This document shows positions 15,043-27,600 of a stretch of 64,000 nt of DNA, piece by piece (position 1 is the stretch's first letter; the number at the start of each line of letters is the position of its first letter). The stretch is from positions 62,001 through 126,000 of the forward strand of contig NW_027484920.1 of the NCBI RefSeq assembly GCF_050908995.1, read 5' to 3'. Origin of the DNA: Andrena cerasifolii (taxonomy: Eukaryota > Arthropoda > Insecta > Hymenoptera > Andrenidae). The position numbers and the translations under genes were made by a program. A model generated the notes under the pieces. The model saw only the letters and a list, made by a program, of their open reading frames with translations, made no database searches and was not told the DNA's origin.

Positions 15043-15897
15043 CAATATCGGTTTTGCAATATCAGTTTTTCGATATCAGTTTTCAATATCGCTGTTTCAA
15101 TATCGGTTTTTCATTATCGGTTTTTCAATATCGGTTCTAATATCGGTTTCAATATCGGTTTTTCAATATCGCTGTTTCAATATTGGTTTTTCAATATCGC
15201 TTTTGCAATATCAGTTTTTCAATATCGGTTTTTCAATATCGGTTTTTCAATATCGGTTTTTCAATATCGGTTTTGCAATATCAGTTTTTCGATATCGGTT
15301 TTTCAATATTGGTTTTGCAATATCAGTTTTTCGATATCAGTTCTTCAATATCGGTTTTTCAATATCGGTTTTTCAATATTGGTTTTTCAATATCAGTTTT
15401 TCAATATCGGTTCTAATATCGGTTTCAATATCAGTTTTTCAATATCGGTTTTGCAATATCAGTTTTTCGATATCAGTTTTCAATATCGCTGTTTCAATAT
15501 CGGTTTTTCAATATCGGTTTTTCAATATTGGTTTTTCAATATCGGTTTTTCAATATCGGTTCTAATATCGGTTTCAAAATCGGGTTTTCAATATCGGTTT
15601 TGCAATATCAGTTTTTCGATATCAGTTTTTCAATATCGGTTTTTCAATATCGGTTCTAATATCGGTTTCAATATCGGTTTTGCAATATCAGTTTTTCGAT
15701 ATCAGTTTTTCAATATCGGTTTTGCAATATCAGTTTTTCGATATCAGTTTTTCAATATCGGTTTTTCAATATTGGTTTTTCGATATCGGTTTTTCAATAT
15801 CGGTTTTTCAATATTGGTTTTTCAATATCGGTTTTTCAATATCGGTTTTTCATTATCGGTTTTTCAATATCGGTTCTAATATCGGTTTCAATATCGG
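15043..15897 (+). repeat. 0.85-kb recurrent block, copy at 15.0 kb
   Basis: Third copy. Its right part overlaps the second member of the 2,788-base pair, showing that duplications of different age and span are nested. Confidence 0.8.
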
Positions 15898-16909
15898 TTT
15901 TTCAATATCGCTGTTTCAATATTGGTTTTTCAATATCGCTTTTGCAATATCAGTTTTTCAATATCGGTTTTTCAATATCGGTTTTGCAATATCAGTTTTT
16001 CGATATCGGTTTTTCAATATTGGTTTTGCAATATCAGTTTTTCGATATCAGTTCTTCAATATCGGTTTTTCAATATCGGTTTTTCAATATTGGTTTTTCA
16101 ATATCAGTTTTTCAATATCGGTTCTAATATCGGTTTCAATATCAGTTTTTCAATATCGGTTTTGCAATATCAGTTTTTCGATATCAGTTTTCAATATCGC
16201 TGTTTCAATATCGGTTTTTCAATATCGGTTTTTCAATATTGGTTTTTCAATATCGGTTTTTCAATATCGGTTCTAATATCGGTTTCAAAATCGGGTTTTC
16301 AATATCGGTTTTGCAATATCAGTTTTTCGATATCAGTTTTTCAATATCGGTTTTTCAATATCGGTTTTTCAATATCGGTTTTTCAATATCGGTTCTAATA
16401 TCGGTTTCAATATCGGTTTTGCAATATCAGTTTTTCGATATCAGTTTTTCAATATCGGTTTTTCAATATCGGTTCTAATATCGGTTTCAATATCAGTTTT
16501 TCAATATCGGTTTTGCAATATCAGTTTTTCGATATCAGTTTTTCAATATCGGTTTTTCAATATCGGTTTTTCAATACCGGTTTCAATATCGGTTTTTCAA
16601 TATCGGTTTCAAAATCGGGTTTTCAATATCGGTTTTGCAATATCAGTTTTTCGATATCGGTTTTTCAATATCGCTGTTTCAATATCGGTTTTTCAATATC
16701 GAATTTTCAATATCGGTTCTAATATCGGTTTCAATATCGGTTTTGCAATATCAGTTTTTCGATATCAGTTTTTCAATATCGGTTTTTCAATATCGGTTTT
16801 GCAATATCAGTTTTTCGATATCAGTTTTTCAATATCGGTTTTTCAATATCGGTTTTTCAATATTGGTTTTTCAATATCGGTTTTTCAATATCGGTTTTTC
16901 AATATCGGT
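15434..16909 (+). repeat. 1.48-kb block, second member of the 2,788-base pair
   Basis: Direct copy of 12,646-14,121. At its right end the first member meets a J monomer (TTCTAATATCGG) and this one continues with A monomers, which marks the breakpoint. Confidence 0.8.
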
Positions 16910-19515
16910 TTTTCAATATTGGTTTTTCAATATCGGTTTTTCAATATCGGTTCTAATATCGGTTTCAATATCAGTTTTTCAATATCGGTTTTGCAATATC
17001 AGTTTTTCGATATCAGTTTTCAATATCGGTTTTTCAATATCGGTTTTTCAATATCGGTTTTGCAATATCAGTTTTTCGATATCAGTTTTTCAATATCGGT
17101 TTTTCAATATCGGTTTTTCAATATCGGTTTTGCAATATCAGTTTTTCGATATCGGTTTTTCAATATTGGTTTTGCAATATCAGTTTTTCGATATCAGTTT
17201 TTCAATATCGGTTTTTCAATATCGGTTTTTCAATATCGGTTTTTCAATATCGGTTTTGCAATATCAGTTTTTCGATATCGGTTTTTCAATATTGGTTTTG
17301 CAATATCAGTTTTTCGATATCAGTTTTTCAATATCGGTTTTTCAATATCGGTTTTTCAATATTGGTTTTTCAATATCAGTTTTTCAATATCCGTTCTAAT
17401 ATCGGTTTCAAAATCGGGTTTTCAATATCGGTTTTGCAATATCAGTTTTTCGATATCAGTTTTTCAATATCGGTTTTTCAATATCGGTTTTTCAATATTG
17501 GTTTTTCAATATCAGTTTTTCAATATCGGTTCTAATATCGGTTTCAAAATCGGGTTTTCAATATCGGTTTTGCAATATCAGTTTTTCGATATCAGTTTTT
17601 CAATATCGGTTTTTCAATATCGGTTTTTCAATATCGGTTTTTCAATATCGGTTCTAATATCGGTTTCAATATCAGTTTTTCAATATCGGTTTTGCAATAT
17701 CAGTTTTTCGATATCAGTTTTCAATATCGCTGTTTCAATATCGGTTTTTCAATATCGGTTTTTCAATATCGGTTTTGCAATATCAGTTTTTCGATATCAG
17801 TTTTTCAATATCGGTTTTTCAATATTGGTTTTTCAATATCGGTTTTTCAATATCGGTTTTTCAATATCGGTTTTTCAATATCGGTTTTTCAATATTGGTT
17901 TTTCAATATCGGTTTTTCAATATCGGTTCTAATATCGGTTTCAATATCGGTTTTTCAATATCGCTGTTTCAATATCGGTTTTTCAATATCGGTTTTTCAA
18001 TATCGGTTTTGCAATATCAGTTTTTCGATATCAGTTTTTCAATATCGGTTTTTCAATATTGGTTTTTCAATATCGGTTTTTCAATATCGGTTTTTCAATA
18101 TCGGTTTTTCAATATCGGTTTTTCAATATTGGTTTTTCAATATCGGTTCTAATATCGGTTTCAATATCGGTTTTTCAATATCGCTGTTTCAATATCGGTT
18201 TTGGAATATCAGTTTTTCGATATCAGTTTTTCAATATCGGTTTTTCAATATTGGTTTTTCAATATCGGTTTTTCAATATCGGTTTTTCAATATTGGTTTT
18301 TCAATATCGGTTTTTCAATGTTGGTTTTTCAATATCGGTTTTTCAATATCGGTTCTAATATCGGTTTCAAAATCGGGTTTTCAATATCGGTTTTGCAATA
18401 TCAGTTTTTCGATATCAGTTTTTCAATATCGGTTTTTCAATATCGGTTTTTCAATATCGGTTTTTCAATATCGGTTCTAATATCGGTTTCAAAATCGGGT
18501 TTTCAATATCGGGTTTGCAATATCAGTTTTTCGATATCAGTTTTTCAATATCGGTTTTTCAATATCGGTTTTTCAATATCGGTTTTTCAATATCGGTTCT
18601 AATATCGGTTTCAATATCAGTTTTTCAATATCGGTTTTGCAATATCAGTTTTTCGATATCGGTTTTTCAATATCGGTTTTTCATTATCGGTTTTTCAATA
18701 TCGGTTCTAATATCGGTTTCAATATCGGTTTTTCAATATCGGTTCTAATATCGGTTTCAATATCAGTTTTTCAATATCGGTTTTGCAATATCAGTTTTTC
18801 GATATCAGTTTTTCAATATCGGTTTTTCAATATCGGTTTTTCAATACCGGTTTCAATATCGGTTTTTCAATATCGGTTTTTCAATATCGGTTTCAAAATC
18901 GGGTTTTCAATATCGGTTTTGCAATATCAGTTTTTCGATATCGGTTTTTCAATATCGCTGTTTCAATATCGGTTTTTCAATATCGAATTTTCAATATCGG
19001 TTCTAATATCGGTTTCAATATCGGTTTTGCAATATCAGTTTTTCGATATCAGTTTTTCAATATCGGTTTTTCAATATCGGTTTTGCAATATCCGTTTTTC
19101 GATATCAGTTTTTCAATATCGGTTTCTCAATATTGGTTTTTCAATATCGGTTTTTCAATATCGGTTTTTCAATATCGGTTTTTCAATATCGGTTCTAATA
19201 TCGGTTTCAATATCGGTTTTTCACTATCGGTTATCAAATATCAGTTTTTCAATATCAGTTTATCAATATCGGTTTTTCAATATTGGTTTTTCAATATCGG
19301 TTTTTCAATATCGGCTTGTCAATATCGGTTCTAATATCGGTTTTTCAATATCGGTTTTTCGATATCGGTTTTGCAATATCAGTTTTTCGATATCAGTTTT
19401 TCAATATCAGTTTTTCAATATCAGTTTTTCGATATCAGTTTTTCAATATCGGTTTTTCAATATTGGTTTTTCGATATCGGTTTTTCAATATCGGTTTTTC
19501 AATATCAGTTTTTCA
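16870..19515 (+). repeat. 2.65-kb block duplicated at a distance (source-like copy)
   Basis: Matches about 42,657-45,302 at an offset of 25,787 to 25,801 that shifts by single 14-base steps. From about 17,575 on it also matches 30,785-32,725 at a constant 13,210. It includes the CAATGTTGG monomer (18,317), TCGGGTTTGCAATATCAG (about 18,510) and a TATCAAATATCAG module. 'Source-like' only means the leftmost; direction of copying is unknown. Confidence 0.8.
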
Positions 19516-21849
19516 ATATCAGTTTATCAATATCGGTTTTTCAATATTGGTTTTTCAATATCGGTTTTTCAATATCGGCTTGTCAATATCGGTTCTAATA
19601 TCGGTTTCAATATCGGTTTTTCAATATCGCTGTTTCAATATTGGTTTTTCAATATCGCTTTTGCAATATCAGTTTTTCAATATCGGTTTTTCAATATTGG
19701 TTTTTCAATATCGGTTTTTCAATATCGCTGTTTCAATATCGGTTTTTCAATATCGAATTTTCAATAGCGGTTCTAATAGCGGTTTCAATATCGGTTTTTC
19801 AGTATCGGTTATCAATTATCAGTTTTTCAATATCGGTTTTGCAATATCAGTTTTTCGATATCAGTTTTTCAATATCGGTTTTTCAATATAGGTTTTTCAA
19901 TATCGGTTTTTCAATATCGGTTTTTCAATATTGGTTTTTCAATATCGGTTTTTCAATATCGGTTCTAATATCGGTTTCAATATCAGTTTTTCAATATCGG
20001 TTTTGCAATATCAGTTTTTCGATATCAGTTTTCAATATCGCTGTTTCAATATCGGTTTTTCAATATCGGTTTTTTAATATCGGTTTTTCAATATCGGTTT
20101 TGCAATATCAGTTTTTCGATATCAGTTTTTCAATATCGGTTTTTCAATATCGGTTTTTCAATATCGGTTTTGCAATATCAGTTTTTCGATATCGGTTTTT
20201 CAATATTGGTTTTGCAATATCAGTTTTTCGATATCAGTTCTTCAATATCGGTTTTTCAATATCGGTTTTTCAATATTGGTTTTTCAATATCAGTTTTTCA
20301 ATATCGGTTCTAATATCGGTTTCAAAATCGGGTTTTCAATATCGGTTTTGCAATATCAGTTTTTCGATATCAGTTTTTCAATATCGGTTTTTCAATATCG
20401 GTTTTTCAATATCGGTTTTTCAATATCGGTTCTAATATCGGTTTCAATATCAGTTTTTCAATATCGGTTTTGCAATATCAGTTTTTCGATATCAGTTTTC
20501 AATATCGCTGTTTCAATATCGGTTTTTCAATATCGGTTTTTCAATATTGGTTTTTCAATATCGGTTTTTCAATATCGGTTCTAATATCGGTTTCAAAATC
20601 GGGTTTTCAATATCGGTTTTGCAATATCAGTTTTTCGATATCAGTTTTTCAATATCGGTTTTTGCCAATATCGGTTTTTCAATATCGGTTTTTCAATATC
20701 GGTTCTAATATCGGTTTCAATATCGGTTTTGCAATATCAGTTTTTCGATATCAGTTTTTCAATATCGGTTTTTCAATATCGGTTCTAATATCGGTTTCAA
20801 TATCAGTTTTTCAATATCGGTTTTGCAATATCAGTTTTTCGATATCAGTTTTTCAATATCGGTTTTTCAATATCGGTTTTTCAATACCGGTTTCAATATC
20901 GGTTTTTCAATATCGGTTTCAAAATCGGGTTTTCAATATCGGTTTTGCAATATCAGTTTTTCGATATCGGTTTTTCAATATCGCTGTTTCAATATCGGTT
21001 TTTCAATATCGAATTTTCAATATCGGTTCTAATATCGGTTTCAATATCGGTTTTGCAATATCAGTTTTTCGATATCAGTTTTTCAATATCGGTTTTTCAA
21101 TATCGGTTTTGCAATATCAGTTTTTCGATATCAGTTTTTCAATATCGGTTTTTCAATATCGGTTTTTCAATATTGGTTTTTCAATATCGGTTTTTCAATA
21201 TCGGTTTTTCAATATCGGTTCTAATATCGGTTTCAATATCGGTTTTTCAATATCGCTGTTTCAATATCGGTTTTTCAATATCGGTTTTGTAATATCAGTT
21301 TTTCGATATCAGTTTTTCAATATCGGTTTTTCAATATTGGTTTTTCAATATCGGTTTTTCAATATCGGTTTTTCGATATCAGTTTTTCAATATCGGTTTT
21401 TCAATATCGGTTTTTCAATATCGGTTTTTCAATATCGGTTCTAATATCGGTTTCAATATCAGTTTTTCAATATCGGTTTTTCAATATAGGTTTTTCAATA
21501 TCGGTTTTTCAATATCGGTTTTTCAATATTGGTTTTTCAATATCGGTTTTTCAATATCGGTTCTAATATCGGTTTCAATATCAGTTTTTCAATATCGGTT
21601 TTGCAATATCAGTTTTTCGATATCAGTTTTCAATATCGCTGTTTCAATATCGGTTTTTCAATATCGGTTTTTCAATATCGGTTTTTCAATATCGGTTTTG
21701 CAATATCAGTTTTTCGATATCAGTTTTTCAATATCGGTTTTTCAATATCGGTTTTTCAATATCGGTTTTTCAATATCGGTTCTAATATCGGTTTCAATAT
21801 CGGTTTTGCAATATCAGTTTTTCGATATCAGTTTTTCAATATCGGTTTT

Positions 21850-24419
21850 TCAATATCGGTTCTAATATCGGTTTCAATATCAGTTTTTCAATATCGGTTT
21901 TGCAATATCAGTTTTTCGATATCAGTTTTTCAATATCGGTTTTTCAATATCGGTTTTTCAATACCGGTTTCAATATCGGTTTTTCAATATCGGTTTCAAA
22001 ATCGGGTTTTCAATATCGGTTTTGCAATATCAGTTTTTCGATATCGGTTTTTCAATATCGCTGTTTCAATATCGGTTTTTCAATATCGAATTTTCAATAT
22101 CGGTTCTAATATCGGTTTCAATATCGGTTTTGCAATATCAGTTTTTCGATATCAGTTTTTCAATATCGGTTTTTCAATATCGGTTTTGCAATATCAGTTT
22201 TTCGATATCAGTTTTTCAATATCGGTTTTTCAATATCGGTTTTTCAATATTGGTTTTTCAATATCGGTTTTTCAATATCGGTTTTTCAATATCGGTTCTA
22301 ATATCGGTTTCAATATCGGTTTTTCAATATCGCTGTTTCAATATCGGTTTTTCAATATCGGTTTTGCAATATCAGTTTTTCGATATCAGTTTTTCAATAT
22401 CGGTTTTTCAATATTGGTTTTTCAATATCGGTTTTTCAATATCGGTTTTTCGATATCAGTTTTTCAATATCGGTTTTTCAATATCGGTTTTTCAATATCG
22501 GTTTTTCAATATCGGTTCTAATATCGGTTTCAATATCAGTTTATCAAAATCGGTTTTGCAATATCAGTTTTTCGATATCAGTTTTCAATATCGCTGTTTC
22601 AATATCGGTTTTTCAATATCGGTTTTTCAATATCGGTTTTGCAATATCAGTTTTTCGATATCAGTTTTTCAATATCGGTTTTTCAATATTGGTTTTTCAA
22701 TATCGGTTTTTCAATATCGGTTTTTCAATATCGGTTTTTCAATATTGGTTTTTCAATATCGGTTTTTCAATATCGGTTTTGCAATATCAGTTTTTCGATA
22801 TCAGTTTTTCAATATCGGTTTTTCAATATCGGTTTTTCAATATCGGTTTTTCAATATCGGTTTTGCAATATCAGTTTTTCGATATCGGTTTTTCAATATT
22901 GGTTTTGCAATATCAGTTTTTCGATATCAGTTTTTCAATATCGGTTTTTCAATATCGGTTTTTCAATATTGGTTTTTCAATATCAGTTTTTCAATATCGG
23001 TTCTAATATCGGTTTCAAAATCGGGTTTTCAATATCGGTTTTGCAATATCAGTTTTTCGATATCAGTTTTTCAATATCGGTTTTTCAATATCGGTTTTTC
23101 AATATCGGTTTTTCAATATCGGTTCTAATATCGGTTTCAATATCAGTTTTTCAATATCGGTTTTGCAATATCAGTTTTTCGATATCAGTTTTCAATATCG
23201 CTGTTTCAATATCGGTTTTTCAATATCGGTTTTTCAATATTGGTTTTTCAATATCGGTTTTTCAATATCGGTTCTAATATCGGTTTCAATATCGGTTTTT
23301 CAATATCGCTGTTTCAATATCGGTTTTGGAATATCAGTTTTTCGATATCAGTTTTTCAATATCGGTTTTTCAATATCGGTTTTCAATACCGGTTTCAATA
23401 TCGGTTTTTCAATATCGCTGTTTCAATATTGGTTTTTCAATATCGCTTTTGCAATATCAGTTTTTCAATATCGGTTTTTCAATATTGGTTTTTCAATATC
23501 GGTTTTTCAATATCGCTGTTTCAATATCGGTTTTTCAATATCGAATTTTCAATAGCGGTTCTAATAGCGGTTTCAATATCGGTTTTTCAGTATCGGTTAT
23601 CAATTATCAGTTTTTCAATATCGGTTTTGCAATATCAGTTTTTCGATATCAGTTTTTCAATATCGGTTTTTCAATATCGGTTTTTCAATATCGGTTCTAA
23701 TATCGGTTTCAATATCAGTTTTTCAATATCGGTTTTGCAATATCAGTTTTTCGATATCAGTTTTCAATATCGCTGTTTCAATATCGGTTTTTCAATATCG
23801 GTTTTTCAATATCGGTTTTTCAATATCGGTTTTGCAATATCAGTTTTTCGATATCAGTTTTTCAATATCGGTTTTTCAATATTGGTTTTTCAATATCGGT
23901 TTTTCAATATCGGTTTTTCAATATCGGTTTTTCAATATCGGTTTTTCAATATTGGTTTTTCAATATCGGTTTTTCAATATCGGTTCTAATATCGGTTTCA
24001 ATATCAGTTTTTCAATATCGGTTTTGCAATATCAGTTTTTCGATATCAGTTTTCAATATCGGTTTTTCAATATCGGTTTTTCAATATCGGTTTTGCAATA
24101 TCAGTTTTTCGATATCAGTTTTTCAATATCGGTTTTTCAATATCGGTTTTTCAATATCGGTTTTTCAATATCGGTTTTGCAATATCAGTTTTTCGATATC
24201 GGTTTTTCAATATTGGTTTTGCAATATCAGTTTTTCGATATCAGTTTTTCAATATCGGTTTTTCAATATCGGTTTTTCAATATCGGTTTTTCAATATCGG
24301 TTTTGCAATATCAGTTTTTCGATATCGGTTTTTCAATATTGGTTTTGCAATATCAGTTTTTCGATATCAGTTTTTCAATATCGGTTTTTCAATATCGGTT
24401 TTTCAATATCGGTTTTTCA
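21850..24419 (+). repeat. 2.6-kb block matched at 35.9-38.5 kb
   Basis: Matches 35,905-38,489 with offset 14,055, then 14,069, then 14,070. The last step is a single T: this copy and its 5.8-kb sister (near 29,190) have one T fewer before CAATACCGG than the copy near 37,456. Nested inside copy 1 of the 5.8 kb repeat. Confidence 0.75.
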
Positions 24420-24426
24420 ATATCGG
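24175..24426 (+). repeat. Two perfect 126-base words (G-d-T-G-D-A-A-A-A)
   Basis: The nine-monomer word is repeated exactly, 24,175-24,300 and 24,301-24,426, and starts a third time at 24,427. The same pair lies at 29,985-30,236 in the sister 5.8 kb copy. Closely related words start at 38,245, 38,371, 42,929, 55,098, 55,224, 55,392, 55,518, 61,978, 62,104, 63,662 and 63,788, and single copies occur near 7.19, 14.69, 17.13 and 22.86 kb. Confidence 0.9.
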
Positions 24427-24639
24427 TTTTGCAATATCAGTTTTTCGATATCAGTTTTTCAATATCGGTTTTTCAATATTGGTTTTTCAATATCGGTTTT
24501 TCAATATCGGTTTTTCAATATCGGTTTTTCAATATCGGTTTTTCAATATTGGTTTTTCAATATCGGTTTTTCAATATCGGTTCTAATATCGGTTTCAATA
24601 TCAGTTTTTCAATATCGGTTTTGCAATATCAGTTTTTCG

Positions 24640-27600
24640 ATATCAGTTTTTCAATATCGGTTTTTCAATATCGGTTTTTCAATACCGGTTTCAATATCGG
24701 TTTTTCAATATCGGTTTTTCAATATCGGTTTCAAAATCGGGTTTTCAATATCGGTTTTGCAATATCAGTTTTTCGATATCGGTTTTTCAATATCGCTGTT
24801 TCAATATCGGTTTTTCAATATCGAATTTTCAATATCGGTTCTAATATCGGTTTCAATATCGGTTTTGCAATATCAGTTTTTCGATATCAGTTTTTCAATA
24901 TCGGTTTTTCAATATCGGTTTTGCAATATCCGTTTTTCGATATCAGTTTTTCAATATCGGTTTCTCAATATTGGTTTTTCAATATCGGTTTTTCAATATC
25001 GGTTTTTCAATATCGGTTTTTCAATATCGGTTCTAATATCGGTTTCAATATCGGTTTTTCACTATCGGTTATCAAATATCAGTTTTTCAATATCAGTTTA
25101 TCAATATCGGTTTTTCAATATTGGTTTTTCAATATCGGTTTTTCAATATCGGCTTGTCAATATCGGTTCTAATATCGGTTTTTCAATATCGGTTTTTCGA
25201 TATCGGTTTTGCAATATCAGTTTTTCGATATCAGTTTTTCAATATCAGTTTTTCAATATCAGTTTTTCGATATCAGTTTTTCAATATCGGTTTTTCAATA
25301 TTGGTTTTTCGATATCGGTTTTTCAATATCGGTTTTTCAATATCAGTTTTTCAATATCAGTTTATCAATATCGGTTTTTCAATATTGGTTTTTCAATATC
25401 GGTTTTTCAATATCGGCTTGTCAATATCGGTTCTAATATCGGTTTCAATATCGGTTTTTCAATATCGCTGTTTCAATATTGGTTTTTCAATATCGCTTTT
25501 GCAATATCAGTTTTTCAATATCGGTTTTTCAATATTGGTTTTTCAATATCGGTTTTTCAATATCGCTGTTTCAATATCGGTTTTTCAATATCGAATTTTC
25601 AATAGCGGTTCTAATAGCGGTTTCAATATCGGTTTTTCAGTATCGGTTATCAATTATCAGTTTTTCAATATCGGTTTTGCAATATCAGTTTTTCGATATC
25701 AGTTTTTCAATATCGGTTTTTCAATATAGGTTTTTCAATATCGGTTTTTCAATATCGGTTTTTCAATATTGGTTTTTCAATATCGGTTTTTCAATATCGG
25801 TTCTAATATCGGTTTCAATATCAGTTTTTCAATATCGGTTTTGCAATATCAGTTTTTCGATATCAGTTTTCAATATCGCTGTTTCAATATCGGTTTTTCA
25901 ATATCGGTTTTTTAATATCGGTTTTTCAATATCGGTTTTGCAATATCAGTTTTTCGATATCAGTTTTTCAATATCGGTTTTTCAATATCGGTTTTTCAAT
26001 ATCGGTTTTGCAATATCAGTTTTTCGATATCGGTTTTTCAATATTGGTTTTGCAATATCAGTTTTTCGATATCAGTTCTTCAATATCGGTTTTTCAATAT
26101 CGGTTTTTCAATATTGGTTTTTCAATATCAGTTTTTCAATATCGGTTCTAATATCGGTTTCAAAATCGGGTTTTCAATATCGGTTTTGCAATATCAGTTT
26201 TTCGATATCAGTTTTTCAATATCGGTTTTTCAATATCGGTTTTTCAATATCGGTTTTTCAATATCGGTTCTAATATCGGTTTCAATATCAGTTTTTCAAT
26301 ATCGGTTTTGCAATATCAGTTTTTCGATATCAGTTTTCAATATCGCTGTTTCAATATCGGTTTTTCAATATCGGTTTTTCAATATTGGTTTTTCAATATC
26401 GGTTTTTCAATATCGGTTCTAATATCGGTTTCAAAATCGGGTTTTCAATATCGGTTTTGCAATATCAGTTTTTCGATATCAGTTTTTCAATATCGGTTTT
26501 TGCCAATATCGGTTTTTCAATATCGGTTTTTCAATATCGGTTCTAATATCGGTTTCAATATCGGTTTTGCAATATCAGTTTTTCGATATCAGTTTTTCAA
26601 TATCGGTTTTTCAATATCGGTTCTAATATCGGTTTCAATATCAGTTTTTCAATATCGGTTTTGCAATATCAGTTTTTCGATATCAGTTTTTCAATATCGG
26701 TTTTTCAATATCGGTTTTTCAATACCGGTTTCAATATCGGTTTTTCAATATCGGTTTCAAAATCGGGTTTTCAATATCGGTTTTGCAATATCAGTTTTTC
26801 GATATCGGTTTTTCAATATCGCTGTTTCAATATCGGTTTTTCAATATCGAATTTTCAATATCGGTTCTAATATCGGTTTCAATATCGGTTTTGCAATATC
26901 AGTTTTTCGATATCAGTTTTTCAATATCGGTTTTTCAATATCGGTTTTGCAATATCAGTTTTTCGATATCAGTTTTTCAATATCGGTTTTTCAATATCGG
27001 TTTTTCAATATTGGTTTTTCAATATCGGTTTTTCAATATCGGTTTTTCAATATCGGTTCTAATATCGGTTTCAATATCGGTTTTTCAATATCGGTTTTGT
27101 AATATCAGTTTTTCGATATCAGTTTTTCAATATCGGTTTTTCAATATTGGTTTTTCAATATCGGTTTTTCAATATCGGTTTTTCGATATCAGTTTTTCAA
27201 TATCGGTTTTTCAATATCGGTTTTTCAATATCGGTTTTTCAATATCGGTTCTAATATCGGTTTCAATATCAGTTTTTCAATATCGGTTTTTCAATATAGG
27301 TTTTTCAATATCGGTTTTTCAATATCGGTTTTTCAATATTGGTTTTTCAATATCGGTTTTTCAATATCGGTTCTAATATCGGTTTCAATATCAGTTTTTC
27401 AATATCGGTTTTGCAATATCAGTTTTTCGATATCAGTTTTCAATATCGCTGTTTCAATATCGGTTTTTCAATATCGGTTTTTCAATATCGGTTTTTCAAT
27501 ATCGGTTTTGCAATATCAGTTTTTCGATATCAGTTTTTCAATATCGGTTTTTCAATATCGGTTTTTCAATATCGGTTTTTCAATATCGGTTCTAATATCG

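Larger units (their letters stand above)
18802..24639 (+). repeat. 5.8-kb higher-order repeat, copy 1
   Basis: This block is repeated immediately downstream. Landmarks recur at a constant +5,838: the AGCGG module (19,762 to 25,600), the TATCAAATATCAG module (19,222 to 25,060), and the rare TTTTTGCCAATATCGG insertion (around 20,664 to 26,502). From about 21.29 kb the shift becomes +5,810, because copy 1 carries two extra monomers (28 bases, the CGCTG pair) just before the rare monomer TTTTGTAATATCAG. Apart from that I noticed no difference. Edges are uncertain by about 70 bases because the same module lies at both ends. Confidence 0.9.
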
